DNA from: Cellulophaga sp. Hel_I_12
GTDB taxonomy: Bacteria; Bacteroidota; Bacteroidia; Flavobacteriales; Flavobacteriaceae
Length of the DNA stretch: 64,000 bases
Direction: 5' to 3'
Assembly: GCF_000799565.1 (NCBI RefSeq)
Contig: NZ_JUHB01000001.1
Location: 1,488,001-1,552,000 of the forward strand
Shown here one piece after another: positions 15,413 through 24,110 of the stretch. Numbering within the stretch: the first letter of the stretch is position 1; the number at the start of each line of letters is the position of its first letter. The position numbers were made by a program, and so were the translations under genes. The notes below the pieces were generated by a model that worked only from the letters and a program-made list of their open reading frames with translations, was not told the origin of the DNA and made no database searches.

Positions 15413-16192
15413 TTAGCTTTCAATAGTTAAAAATACCTCAAATTCTTCTGAATTAGTATCCATAAATCGAAAGCCTTTATCTAAATTATTTTGTTCAACA
15501 GCATATGGGTAAAATGTAATAGGCTCTATGCATACCATATTCGGAACTTCTGTCCACAGCATAAAGTTATGAAAGCCCTTAGTTTTGATGCGTAAGGAAT
15601 ATTTATCCTTCAACACAATTTCATTGCAATTTTCTACTTGAAATGCTCTGCTACCAACGGCTAAAACTTCTTCGAGTGTAATGGTATTGTTTTTGGTTTT
15701 TATCGTAGGATTGGAAGTAACGAGATTAAATGCAGGGTGATACCCTAACATAAACGGCATCTCGTTTTCTCCAGAAATACTAAAGCTGATTTTTAAACCG
15801 TTTTCGTTTAGTTCAAATTTTTTCAAAAACTCAAAATCATAAGGCCATGCCACTACTGCTTCGCTGGATTTGTCCGGATATTTTGAATTTTTAATTTTTG
15901 TATGGGCCGTATACCTTTTCTTAAAAATAGCCATAGTATCTGAAGATTCGATTAAATGATACTCTAATTCACGTAACAAACCGTGTTGATCTTGAATTGC
16001 GGCTCCTTTTGGAGTACGAACACTAAAATTGGCATCGGCGGTTGGCCCAATAATAGGAAACATTTCTGTATCTGCATTTCGCCAACCTGGATCCCCCTTT
16101 TGATGCATAAACTCATACTGATACATTTGATAACTTACCAGTTCGCCTGCGTCGATTTTTACGCTTATCGTATTCAAAAATAATTTAGTCAT
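15413..16192 (-). CDS. Aldose 1-epimerase family protein
   Basis: A 259-residue protein of the galactose mutarotase-like fold. The conserved His sits in FMLGYHPAFNL, and the late acid in CIEPITFYPYAVEQ takes the place of the catalytic Glu region. KFELNENGLKISFSISG is the typical central beta repeat. Mutarotases interconvert alpha and beta anomers of sugars, and the branch with GYHPAF often acts on phosphorylated or deoxy sugars. No signal peptide is present, so it is cytoplasmic. It begins 7 bp after the M20 peptidase gene ends and is probably co-transcribed with it, though no functional link is obvious. Confidence 0.8.
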   Translation of the reverse strand: MTKLFLNTISVKIDAGELVSYQMYQYEFMHQKGDPGWRNADTEMFPIIGPTADANFSVRTPKGAAIQDQHGLLRELEYHLIESSDTMAIFKKRYTAHTKIKNSKYPDKSSEAVVAWPYDFEFLKKFELNENGLKISFSISGENEMPFMLGYHPAFNLVTSNPTIKTKNNTITLEEVLAVGSRAFQVENCNEIVLKDKYSLRIKTKGFHNFMLWTEVPNMVCIEPITFYPYAVEQNNLDKGFRFMDTNSEEFEVFLTIES

Positions 16193-16199
16193 CTTAATA

Positions 16200-17498
16200 C
16201 TATTGATTAATAAGTCTATAAATCAAGATAGCTGTTCTTTTTGTTAGCGCTTCAATGGTATTTAGGTTTACAGTTTCTTCAGGCGTATGCGCTCCTGAAC
16301 CCATGGTGCCCAAACCATCTAAACAGGCCACATATTCAGCAACAAAAGAAGTATCTGCAGCGCCTCTTTTACCAGGGTCATAGGCTGCTACTTCTCCCTG
16401 ACCCAAATCTAAACTTACTTGATTTAATTGTTTCAATAATTGTTGATTTCCTGCAGTAGGTTCCATGGCCGGATAGCTATCTGTAAAACTTATAGTTGCA
16501 CTGGTATTCGGTAAATTATTGGCTACAATGTCTCGCATTTTATTCCGAGTACTTTCTTTTTGTTCCTCTGACATAAATCTAAGGCCACCTTTCACCATTG
16601 CGGTTTGTGCTACGACGTTTGATTTGCCAAAAGCTGTTCCTTTACTGGTTTTTGCATCAAAGTTGACAAAGGTTCCTCCTAATAATACGCCGGGATTAAA
16701 GGTTAAAAATTCTTCTCCTTTTACGTCTTCATAAAAACTATTTAAAATACGCGACATTTCAAAAATAGCACCAGCCCCTGTATTTTCACTAAAAATACCT
16801 GAAGAATGTGCTCTTTTTCCCTGTACATCTACCTCCCACCCAGAGGAACCTCTTCTGGCTACTGTTGCATAATTAAAACCTGTAGATGTTTCAAAACCAA
16901 GGGCGATATCACTGCGTTTGGCGGCATCAATCAAATCTTTTCTACTGATATCAAGTGGTTTTCCTGCACTTTCTTCATCACCAGTAAAAGCGGCTATAAT
17001 TTGTGCATCATTTAGAAGTCCGTTTTCATGTAAGGCTTTCAGGGCATATAAAATAATAACATTACCCCCTTTCATATCATTACCACCAGGTGCATGAGCT
17101 ACACTATCATTAATCATTTTAAAGGTTTGAAAGGGGCTATCAGCCTCAAAAACAGTATCTAAATGCCCTATCAATACCAATTTTTTTCCTTTTGTTCCAG
17201 AAGTTTCTGCAAATAAATGCCCGGCACGGTTTAGTTCTTGAGGCATCTCTATCCATGACGTTTTAAAATTAATAGCATCAAAGGCATCTTTAAAAACAAA
17301 ACCCACCTTTTTAACACCTTCAAGGTTTAAAGTACCACTATTTATATTGACCACTTCTTCTAGAAAAGAACGTGCATCCACATTATTTTTTTCAACCGAA
17401 GTAATAATTTTTTTCTCAATTTTTGATAATTTTTGAGCGTATGAATTTCCTGTTAAGATCAGTAAAAACATAAAAGCAAAATGATATTTATTTTTCAT
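16200..17498 (-). CDS. Secreted M20-family metallopeptidase (glutamate carboxypeptidase-like)
   Basis: About 432 residues, exported: the ATG at 17498 gives MKNKYHFAFMFLLILTGNSYAQ as a signal peptide (an ATG two codons earlier is equally possible). Zinc ligands of the M20 family are visible: VLIGHLDTVF (His, Asp), PGGNDMKGG (bridging Asp), FTGDEESAG (catalytic Glu and ligand Glu), FETST, and HTPEETVN (final His). The dimerisation insert lies at about 220-330 with VDVQGKRAHSSGIF. The layout fits carboxypeptidase G2/CPG2-like enzymes, which cleave C-terminal glutamate or small peptides. It heads a likely two-gene unit with the aldose epimerase. Confidence 0.88.
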   Translation of the reverse strand: MKNKYHFAFMFLLILTGNSYAQKLSKIEKKIITSVEKNNVDARSFLEEVVNINSGTLNLEGVKKVGFVFKDAFDAINFKTSWIEMPQELNRAGHLFAETSGTKGKKLVLIGHLDTVFEADSPFQTFKMINDSVAHAPGGNDMKGGNVIILYALKALHENGLLNDAQIIAAFTGDEESAGKPLDISRKDLIDAAKRSDIALGFETSTGFNYATVARRGSSGWEVDVQGKRAHSSGIFSENTGAGAIFEMSRILNSFYEDVKGEEFLTFNPGVLLGGTFVNFDAKTSKGTAFGKSNVVAQTAMVKGGLRFMSEEQKESTRNKMRDIVANNLPNTSATISFTDSYPAMEPTAGNQQLLKQLNQVSLDLGQGEVAAYDPGKRGAADTSFVAEYVACLDGLGTMGSGAHTPEETVNLNTIEALTKRTAILIYRLINQ

Positions 17499-17734
17499 AA
17501 TCAAAGGTTTTAAATTTATTTTCTTAGAGGTTCTGTATCGCAGTAGCTAAGCAACTTGATCTTGCTATTATACAATTCTCTACATCGTCTATTTCTGCAT
17601 CGTAGCTATTCGCTACAAAATTATTTCGCCCTATTTAAACAGCTAAAATAACCCACTTTTCAAAATTCCTATTCCCGGCTCCCCTGTCACTAGGGTGTCT
17701 TTATACACTGAAATTTTTCCTAAGATGGCAAGCT

Positions 17735-17952
17735 TTAACAAACTACTACTCCACAGTTGTTCACATCGGCTTTTAATTTTGCTACAAAATCCGGGTCTTG
17801 TAGCCATCTATAACCACCAAAATAGAAATTTAAACTATTTCAAGCTTAGGCTCCTCACCTGTTGTATTATTTTTAGAATAAAAAATGAGTACTCCTAAAA
17901 CTAAAAACGAGACAAATAAGGATCTTAACATTGTTTTCATGAGCACTATCAT
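17735..17952 (-). pseudogene. Frameshifted small secreted-protein gene
   Basis: Two minus-strand frames appear to be halves of one short gene. The first starts at ATG 17952 (or 17940) with MKTMLRSLFVSFLVLGVLIF, a signal-peptide-like stretch, and stops at 17830-17832 after ...GEEPKLEIV. A frame shifted by one base is open across that stop (from about 17839) and reads SLNFYFGGYRWLQDPDF, then AKLKADVNNCGVVVC, ending in TAA at 17735. The shift lies near a TTTAAATTT run at 17826-17834. This could be a real indel mutation, a sequencing or assembly error in a homopolymer-rich spot, or chance. It lies 8 bp from the stop of the LolC/E-like gene. The family is unknown. Confidence 0.45.
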
Positions 17953-17959
17953 TTTACCC

Positions 17960-19201
17960 TTAATCAAACTTTATCGCTTTAACTGGCGAGATTTTAGTGA
18001 TAATATAGGAGGGGATTAAAAGCATTAAAGTACACAATAATAAAACCCCTACATTGAGCACTAGGATAGAGAAAATATCAATATGTACGGGTATGTATTC
18101 TATGTAATACTCTTTAGGGTTCGGAAATTTAAAAACTCGGTATTTGTCTTGTACCCATAAAATTCCTAAGCCAAAAAGATTCCCTAATAACAAACCTACA
18201 CTGATTAGGTAGGCGGCATTAAATAAAAATATTTTACGCACACTCCAATTTGTTGCTCCTAAAGCTTTTAGAACGCCAATCATAGGTGTTCGCTCCAAAA
18301 TTAAAACAAGTAAGGCTGTAATCATATTAATACCTCCAACAATGATCATAATTCCAATAATTAGAGCCGTATTAAAGTCAAAAAGATCTATCCATTGAAA
18401 AATATGTCCGTATTTATTTTTTATTGATTTGGTGTCTAATGTAGATAAGGTTCGTCCATAAATTTCATTCGTTTTTTCATCAATATCATCAAAATCATTC
18501 AAAAAAACTTCAAAATTACCTACCTGATTTTCTTCCCATTTATTCATCCGTTGAATGTGGCGAATATCCATAAAGACATAGGTGGCGTCAAATTCTTCAA
18601 AACCGCTATCATAGATACCTACAATGGTTGATTTCTGTTGATTTGGTATTTTAGACGGGTCGTTATCTCTAAGAAAAACAGAAAAGAAGGTATCCTCTAA
18701 TTTTAACTTTAACCGATTTGCAAGTAAGCTTGAAATCATCACCTCATCGGTTCGTTCGCCACTGTAATCAGGCAAACGACCTGCTACCAAATATTCTTGA
18801 AAAACATTCCAGTTGTAATCTTTCCCTACCCCTTTCGCCAAAATCCCCTCAACTGTGTCGTCAGTTCTCACAATGCCGCCTTTACTAGCCACTGCCTGAA
18901 TATGTGATATGCCTTGAACGGACTTAAATTCAGGATAAAAATCTTGCTCCAAAGAAACAGGCGTCACCGAAACTTCTGAGCTGTTATTGTCATAATTACT
19001 TATTTGAATATGCCCATTAAAAGCAGCTACTTTTTCTCTGATTTTCTTTTTAAGTCCAACCCCAGTAGCAATGGCAATAAGCATCATGACAATACTTATG
19101 GCGATCGCCGCAATGGCAATTTTTATAATAGGCCCTGATACTCCATTCTTATGAGTTTTACCAAAAGCCAAGCGTTTTGCAATAAAATATTCTAAATTCA
19201 A
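17960..19201 (-). CDS. LolC/LolE-like ABC transporter permease (FtsX family)
   Basis: A 413-residue inner-membrane protein with the MacB/LolE fold: one N-terminal span (about 24-48, AIAAIAISIVMMLIAIATGVG), a large periplasmic domain (about 50-270), then three spans at about 275-300, 322-350 and 380-405. The opening FIAKRLAFGK and GLKKKIREKVAAFNGHI are typical of LolC/E, which extract lipoproteins from the inner membrane for delivery to the outer membrane. KALGATNWSVRKIFLFNAAYL is the conserved FtsX cytoplasmic loop. The ATPase partner is not adjacent, as is common in Flavobacteriia. A role in lipoprotein release is likely. Confidence 0.85.
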   Translation of the reverse strand: MNLEYFIAKRLAFGKTHKNGVSGPIIKIAIAAIAISIVMMLIAIATGVGLKKKIREKVAAFNGHIQISNYDNNSSEVSVTPVSLEQDFYPEFKSVQGISHIQAVASKGGIVRTDDTVEGILAKGVGKDYNWNVFQEYLVAGRLPDYSGERTDEVMISSLLANRLKLKLEDTFFSVFLRDNDPSKIPNQQKSTIVGIYDSGFEEFDATYVFMDIRHIQRMNKWEENQVGNFEVFLNDFDDIDEKTNEIYGRTLSTLDTKSIKNKYGHIFQWIDLFDFNTALIIGIMIIVGGINMITALLVLILERTPMIGVLKALGATNWSVRKIFLFNAAYLISVGLLLGNLFGLGILWVQDKYRVFKFPNPKEYYIEYIPVHIDIFSILVLNVGVLLLCTLMLLIPSYIITKISPVKAIKFD

Positions 19202-19446
19202 TATGTATTTTTTTTAGCTAAAAAATTCTCAGAGGACTTTTAGTTTTTGTGGACGATTAAGCTAAGGTCATTTAAACATTTTTTAGAAGCTAAAAACTTC
19301 ATCCTTTTTATCAAAAATTAAAAGGGTAAACAACTTAAGTTTAAAAATCAAATAACTTCTTTTTCAAAAATACATTTTTATTACACAAGTGGTATTGACT
19401 TTAGCCTTTTAAAGTTACTAGCTATCAAATCTAATTTGTTTAAAGA

Positions 19447-20277
19447 TTACTCTTCCACCCTTGTCGGCTTTCTGTACTTGTGAAATGGCTGTTTTAAGAG
19501 CGATTTTAAATTACTATTTTCAACCTCATCCGGAAAAGTATCAACGCCATATACGATAGCATCACGATCAAACTTCTTGAAGGTTCCAAAAAGACGATCC
19601 CAGAGTGAAAATATGTTCCCGTAGTTACTATCTGTATATGGCAATACGTAATGATGGTGTATTTTGTGCATATCAGGAGAAACCAAGACCCAACTAATAG
19701 CGGCGTCTACTTTCTTAGGTAATTTGATATTCGCATGGGTAAATTGCGTGGATATTAAAGAAAGTGATTGATATAACATGACAATACCGATGGGTGCACC
19801 CACTACTAAAACAGCCATTAGCGTAAAAGTAAAACGAATCATACTCTCTAGCGGATGGTGCCGGTTAGCTGTGGTTGTATCGACATGGTGATCGGTGTGA
19901 TGCACTAAATGTATCATCCAAAGTGGCTTTATTTTATGCTCTACATAATGCGCCAAATAAGCCCCAATAAAATCCATCAATAATACGCCAACCAATATAT
20001 AGGCCCAAAGTGGCAAGGATACCCATTGAATCACACCAAAATTATTGGCTACCGTCCAATCACTAGTTTTTAAAAGTAAAAAAGCCAAGGCAAAGTTGAT
20101 GATAATCGTTGTTAAGGTAAAAAAGAGGTTAGGTAAGGCGTGTTTCCATTTTTTATAAGAGAATTTAAACAAAGGCAAAGCACCTTCTAAAAGCCAAAAA
20201 AAAGTGATTCCACCAACTAAAATTAAAGAACGGTGTAGTGAGGGAATCGTTTCAAAGTAATTTAACAATGCTTCCAT
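19447..20277 (-). CDS. Sterol desaturase/fatty acid hydroxylase superfamily protein
   Basis: A 276-residue integral membrane protein with about four or five spans and the di-iron histidine boxes of the superfamily: HYVEH (about 110), HLVHHTDHH (about 124-132), HHPLE, and HKIHHHY (about 205-211). These enzymes use a di-iron centre to hydroxylate or desaturate fatty acyl chains, sterols or carotenoids. The box spacing fits the bacterial fatty acid hydroxylase group. The next gene on the same strand upstream (YkgJ-type) ends 21 bp away, so they may share a transcript. The substrate is unknown; a carotenoid substrate is possible in a carotenoid-producing host but is not shown here. Confidence 0.85.
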   Translation of the reverse strand: MEALLNYFETIPSLHRSLILVGGITFFWLLEGALPLFKFSYKKWKHALPNLFFTLTTIIINFALAFLLLKTSDWTVANNFGVIQWVSLPLWAYILVGVLLMDFIGAYLAHYVEHKIKPLWMIHLVHHTDHHVDTTTANRHHPLESMIRFTFTLMAVLVVGAPIGIVMLYQSLSLISTQFTHANIKLPKKVDAAISWVLVSPDMHKIHHHYVLPYTDSNYGNIFSLWDRLFGTFKKFDRDAIVYGVDTFPDEVENSNLKSLLKQPFHKYRKPTRVEE

Positions 20278-20298
20278 GAGATTAAAAATACAAAAAAA

Positions 20299-20793
20299 TT
20301 AAAACTTTATGTTCCTTTTCATAGCTTCTACAATATTAAAAGCCGCGGGGCATATAGCAACATTTTTGAGTGTTATAGTACTTATTTGCTGAAATTTTTT
20401 GCGGTTTGTGTGCGGAAATTCACGGCAAGCCTTTGGTCTTACCTCATAAATTGAACAATAATTATCTGTTCCTAAAAAAGTACAAGGCACTTGTTGTAAC
20501 ACATAATCATTTTCTTCATCAAGACGTAAATACTGAGCAATAAACTGCTGTGGTTTTAGCCTAAAATGTTTTGAAATTCGTTCAATATCTATATTTGTAA
20601 AAAGTGGCCCTGTAGTTTTACAACAATTAGCGCATAACAAACAATCTGTTTTTTCGAATTCACTTTCGTGCAATTCTTGCATCAGATAATCTAAATTCTT
20701 GGGCGGCTTTTGCCTTAGTTTTGAAAAGAATTTTTTGTTTTCGCTATGCTTATCTTTCGCGAGCTTAGGCAATTTGGCTATTTCATCATCCAT
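20299..20793 (-). CDS. YkgJ-type cysteine-cluster protein
   Basis: A 164-residue cytoplasmic protein of the CxxCxxCC zinc/iron-cluster family (YkgJ). The cysteine signature is CLLCANCC at about residues 57-64, followed by CTFLGTDNYCSIYEVRPKAC, whose CxxY-x2-RPxxC is the family hallmark. Length and order are normal. Members are thought to bind zinc or an iron-sulfur cluster; the biochemical role is not established. Spacing of 21 bp to the downstream hydroxylase gene suggests an operon. Confidence 0.85.
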   Translation of the reverse strand: MDDEIAKLPKLAKDKHSENKKFFSKLRQKPPKNLDYLMQELHESEFEKTDCLLCANCCKTTGPLFTNIDIERISKHFRLKPQQFIAQYLRLDEENDYVLQQVPCTFLGTDNYCSIYEVRPKACREFPHTNRKKFQQISTITLKNVAICPAAFNIVEAMKRNIKF

Positions 20794-21053
20794 TACTTTA
20801 TGAGGCTAACTGTTTTTTACCTTTTTTTGAAGATTGTTTTCTGCGAATTAAATACCGGAAGGGAGCATGTCAAAAAGAAGTGGTTCATAGTCTAGCTACT
20901 TAGAACATCTTCTAAACTTCTTGCTCATAATGCGCAACTTTCTATGCGCATTAAAGAATAGGATTAAAATTCTCTACATTATTTACCTAGCCCTACTCTT
21001 TTATTTTTTAAAGTTATATAAATACCTGATTTTTGCTACAAAATACAAAATAA

Positions 21054-21767
21054 ATGGCAAAGGATATTTTTGGAAAGGCAGTTTTAGACTTTCAAAATGG
21101 AAATTATACGTCAGACATCATTACCTATTCGTCTTTTGAGGAAGAAGATAGCCTGCCACTACCTTATTTGTTTCGAGACTTTGAACAAATGCCTAAGTTA
21201 GAACAAAAGGCATTAGCCTTGTGTAAAGGCAATATTTTAGATGTTGGCTGCGGTGCAGGAAGCCATAGTTTGTATCTACAGCAAAAAAACCAAAGGGTTA
21301 CGGCATTAGATTACTCGAAAGGTGCCATTGAAGTTTGTAAGGAAAGAGGTGTTATGGCTACTAAGTGTGTAGATATTTACAATTTTAAAGGCGAAACCTT
21401 TGATACGCTTTTATTACTAATGAACGGCATTGGCATTGTCGGGAAATTATCAAAACTAAATACGTTTTTTACCCATTTAAAAAGCCTTTTAAACCCTAAG
21501 GGTCAAATTATAGTTGACTCTAGTGATCTAATTTATATGTTTGATGAAGATGAAGATGGCGGCTATTGGATTCCTGATGGTAACACCTATTATGGTGAAG
21601 TAAGCTTTACGATGGAATATAAAGGAGAAAAGAGCAGCACTTTTGATTGGCTTTATATCGATTACAATACCTTACAACGAGCGGCTATGGCCAATAATTT
21701 AAAATGTGAACTTATAGCAGAGGGCGAGCATTTTGACTATTTGGCTAAACTTAGCTTAAGCAAGTAA
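21054..21767 (+). CDS. Class I SAM-dependent methyltransferase
   Basis: A 237-residue cytoplasmic methyltransferase. Motif I is NILDVGCGAGSHSL (about 61-74), followed by the post-I acidic strand VTALDYSKGAIEVC, motif II-like FDTLLLLMNGIGI, and a late LLNPKGQIIVDSSD strand. The N-terminal 55 residues and a C-terminal cap (about 165-237) are probably substrate recognition. No strong family-specific substrate motif is seen, so the target (small molecule, lipid or protein) is open. It is transcribed alone, 58 bp ahead of the lipoprotein metalloprotease gene. Confidence 0.82.
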   Translation: MAKDIFGKAVLDFQNGNYTSDIITYSSFEEEDSLPLPYLFRDFEQMPKLEQKALALCKGNILDVGCGAGSHSLYLQQKNQRVTALDYSKGAIEVCKERGVMATKCVDIYNFKGETFDTLLLLMNGIGIVGKLSKLNTFFTHLKSLLNPKGQIIVDSSDLIYMFDEDEDGGYWIPDGNTYYGEVSFTMEYKGEKSSTFDWLYIDYNTLQRAAMANNLKCELIAEGEHFDYLAKLSLSK

Positions 21768-21825
21768 TAGAATCTATTTACCAACGTTCTGATAATGTAG
21801 TGCTTGTTTTTACTAAATTTAAACT

Positions 21826-22647
21826 ATGAAAAAGAATTTATATACTGTTTTTGCCTTACTGTTGTTGTTTGTTTTTAGTTGTTCTAAAAGTTCAAATACT
21901 GATATCGATTCAGATACCAACCAACCGATTGACAAGCCCGCAAGCTTTAAAGCGATAGGCGATTCTGCTAACGACTTATTATCTAATGATAAATTTGACA
22001 AATTAAAACTTGAAATTGGCTACGTTAAAGATTTTAGACCTACTGCTACCACAATAGCTGATTTAGTGGAGTTTTTAAAAGAATACACTTTTAAAGAAAT
22101 CATAGAAATCACCTATTTAGAACTTGATTCTCCAAACAAAGAAACATTAAAACTGCAGGAAGTAGCTGATTTAGAAACGAAAAACCGAACCGCTTTTAAT
22201 CAAGGAAAAACCTTGGCCGTCTATATTTATTTCTCCGATGCACCGTCTGATGACGATGAACCTGAGGCCGATTTAGTAACCTTAGGAGCAGTTTATCGAA
22301 ACACGTCGATGGTGATCTACGAATCTACTATTATAAATTTAGCCGCCAAAAGCACTCGTATTTCAACAGGGACTGTAGAAACAGCCACTTTACTGCACGA
22401 ATTTGGGCATTTATTTGGACTCGTAAACATTGGTTCTGATATGGTTAATCCACACGAAGGAGTTACCACTGATGAAGTAAGTGGCGAGGAAATAGGCAAT
22501 AAACATTGTAACCAAGATGGCTGCCTAATGCGCGCTGAATTAGAATTCGGTGCTGGTATGCGTAAAATGATTACGGCAAAAAACGGACAGGTACCTGATT
22601 ACGATACAGAATGTTTGCTTGATTTAAAAGCAAATGGCGGACGATGA
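21826..22647 (+). CDS. Lipoprotein metallopeptidase with HExxHxxG motif
   Basis: A 273-residue lipoprotein (LFVFSC, lipid Cys at 19) with a zincin motif HEFGHLFGLVN at residues 191-201. It gives two His ligands and the catalytic Glu, plus a Gly turn like that of metzincins, although the third His of classic metzincins is replaced by Asn. A later pair of Cys in CNQDGCLM and an acidic segment (about 135-150) stand out. In Flavobacteriia proteins of this kind are annotated as membrane metalloproteases. It may process peptides or proteins at the cell surface. The N-terminal 100 residues resemble no domain I can name. Confidence 0.75.
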   Translation: MKKNLYTVFALLLLFVFSCSKSSNTDIDSDTNQPIDKPASFKAIGDSANDLLSNDKFDKLKLEIGYVKDFRPTATTIADLVEFLKEYTFKEIIEITYLELDSPNKETLKLQEVADLETKNRTAFNQGKTLAVYIYFSDAPSDDDEPEADLVTLGAVYRNTSMVIYESTIINLAAKSTRISTGTVETATLLHEFGHLFGLVNIGSDMVNPHEGVTTDEVSGEEIGNKHCNQDGCLMRAELEFGAGMRKMITAKNGQVPDYDTECLLDLKANGGR

Positions 22648-22805
22648 GATTAGTAGTTAGAGTTATAGTAGTGAAAATTGTTTTAAGCTGATCATCCAAC
22701 TTGAAAATACATCACTCTAGGTGAACTATTTTCAGTACAACTAATTTTAAATTATTTCAACAAGAAATCCAAAACAAAGCATCCCACAGCTACCATCAAC
22801 AAATT

Positions 22806-23438
22806 CTAAGGGATATTTAAATATTTATGCGTTTGTAGTGAAACTTTCCATTTTGGATTTTTCATAACGTAATCTACAATTAAAGGCACCATTTTATCAC
22901 GTACACTCCATTCTGGCTGTAAATACAAAATACAATTGCTATTTGTTTTTGCCGCCTGTTCTTCGGCGAAAATAAAGTCGTGCTTATTAAAAATAATAAT
23001 TTTCAACTCGTGTGCTTCATCGTAAATTCTGCCAACAGGTAACTTGTTCTTCTTTGGCGAAAGGCAAATCCAATCCCAAATACCCGTAAGTGGGTAGGCT
23101 CCAGATGTTTCAATGTGCGTTTTAAGATTTTTTACTTTTAAGCCTCTTGTCAAAGGCCCCATATCCCAAGTAAGTGGCTCACCACCAGTAATTACAATAG
23201 TATCAGAATATTTGGCTGCATTATCAATAATAGTTTGTGTAGCGGTAGGTGGATGCGTTTCCGCATTCCAACTTTCTTTTACATCGCACCAATGGCAACC
23301 CACGTCGCAACCGCCAACTCTTATAAAATAAGCGGCCGTACCTTTATGAAAACCTTCGCCTTGAATGGTGTAAAATTCTTCCATTAAGGGTAGCATTTCC
23401 CCTTTATTGACTAATGCCAAAACTTCATTTTCTAACAT
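22806..23438 (-). CDS. queE: 7-carboxy-7-deazaguanine synthase
   Basis: A radical-SAM enzyme of queuosine/deazapurine biosynthesis that converts carboxytetrahydropterin to 7-carboxy-7-deazaguanine. EEFYTIQGEGFHKGTAAYFIR and GGCDVGCHWCDVKESW carry the CxxxCxxC cluster motif, followed by ITGGEPL and HIETSGAYPL. About 210 residues, a normal length for this family. I use the ATG at 23438 and not the in-frame ATG at 23453, because a TATCTTTG -7 element (23443-23450) overlaps the extra codons and would put the transcription start at about 23438. The other queuosine genes are not in the window. Confidence 0.92.
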   Translation of the reverse strand: MLENEVLALVNKGEMLPLMEEFYTIQGEGFHKGTAAYFIRVGGCDVGCHWCDVKESWNAETHPPTATQTIIDNAAKYSDTIVITGGEPLTWDMGPLTRGLKVKNLKTHIETSGAYPLTGIWDWICLSPKKNKLPVGRIYDEAHELKIIIFNKHDFIFAEEQAAKTNSNCILYLQPEWSVRDKMVPLIVDYVMKNPKWKVSLQTHKYLNIP

Positions 23439-23442
23439 TTTG

Positions 23443-23450
23443 CAAAGATA
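23443..23450 (-). promoter_or_regulatory. -7 promoter element of queE (TATCTTTG)
   Basis: On the minus strand TATCTTTG matches TAnnTTTG exactly and ends 4 nt before the ATG at 23438. This is the same spacing as at SulP, so transcription would begin at the start codon and the mRNA would be leaderless. No TTG was found at the -33 position, so this is a moderate call. Confidence 0.45.
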
Positions 23451-23570
23451 CAATAAGAATTTAGAAAGCTGCCTAAACTATAGAAATCTGATACTAGAAT
23501 CCTGTTTTTTTTAAGTCCTTCCAAAGAAGAGCTAGGTAATGAAAGAGCTAATGATTATTGCTGTTTCAAA

Positions 23571-24017
23571 CTAGTTTTTAGCTGCTATAACTTCAATTTC
23601 TATCTTAGCGTTTCTAGCTAATCCGCTGGCGGCAAAAGTTGTCCTTGCGGGTTTATTGGGGAAATATTGGCTATAGATTTCATTAAAAATGGCAAAATCA
23701 TCCATAGAGCTTAGTATAACCGTACATTTTACCACATGGGATAAATTCATCTTATGATGTTCTAAAACTGCTTGTATATTTTTTATGGATTGTGTTGTTT
23801 CTGCTACTATGCCTCCTTCTACTAAAGTTCTTGTTGTATGATTCATCCCTAGTTGTCCAGATAAAAAAAATAGGTTGCCCACTTCTACAACATCACTAAA
23901 AGGTGCTGACTGTTTCTCTATCTCGTGAGATTCATGATAAATGACGGCCATTTTATCCTGCGCGGCGGTATTGAAAAAGAAAAATAACAGTCCTAAAAAA
24001 ATAAAATAACTTTTCAT
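23571..24017 (-). CDS. Exported RidA/YjgF-family protein
   Basis: A 148-residue RidA (YjgF/YER057c/UK114) protein, the family that hydrolyses reactive enamine/imine intermediates. The core block LFFLSGQLGMN and the C-terminal PARTTFAASGLARNAKIEIEVIA with the active-site Arg are present. Unusually, it carries an N-terminal signal peptide (SYFIFLGLLFFFFNTAAQ), so the mature domain would work in the periplasm. RidA is normally cytoplasmic; exported copies occur in Bacteroidota and may act on other substrates. It is transcribed alone. Confidence 0.85.
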   Translation of the reverse strand: MKSYFIFLGLLFFFFNTAAQDKMAVIYHESHEIEKQSAPFSDVVEVGNLFFLSGQLGMNHTTRTLVEGGIVAETTQSIKNIQAVLEHHKMNLSHVVKCTVILSSMDDFAIFNEIYSQYFPNKPARTTFAASGLARNAKIEIEVIAAKN

Positions 24018-24110
24018 AACACGAATACTTTTTAATTAAAAAATGAAATTTAATATTGGTTTTTCTAATTGTATAAAATTACCTTATTTTTACGTAAACT
24101 ATAGCTAAAA

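Noticed and set aside
17695..17898. 67-codon plus-strand frame
   Set aside because: It is antisense to the frameshifted secreted-protein gene and has no recognisable feature.
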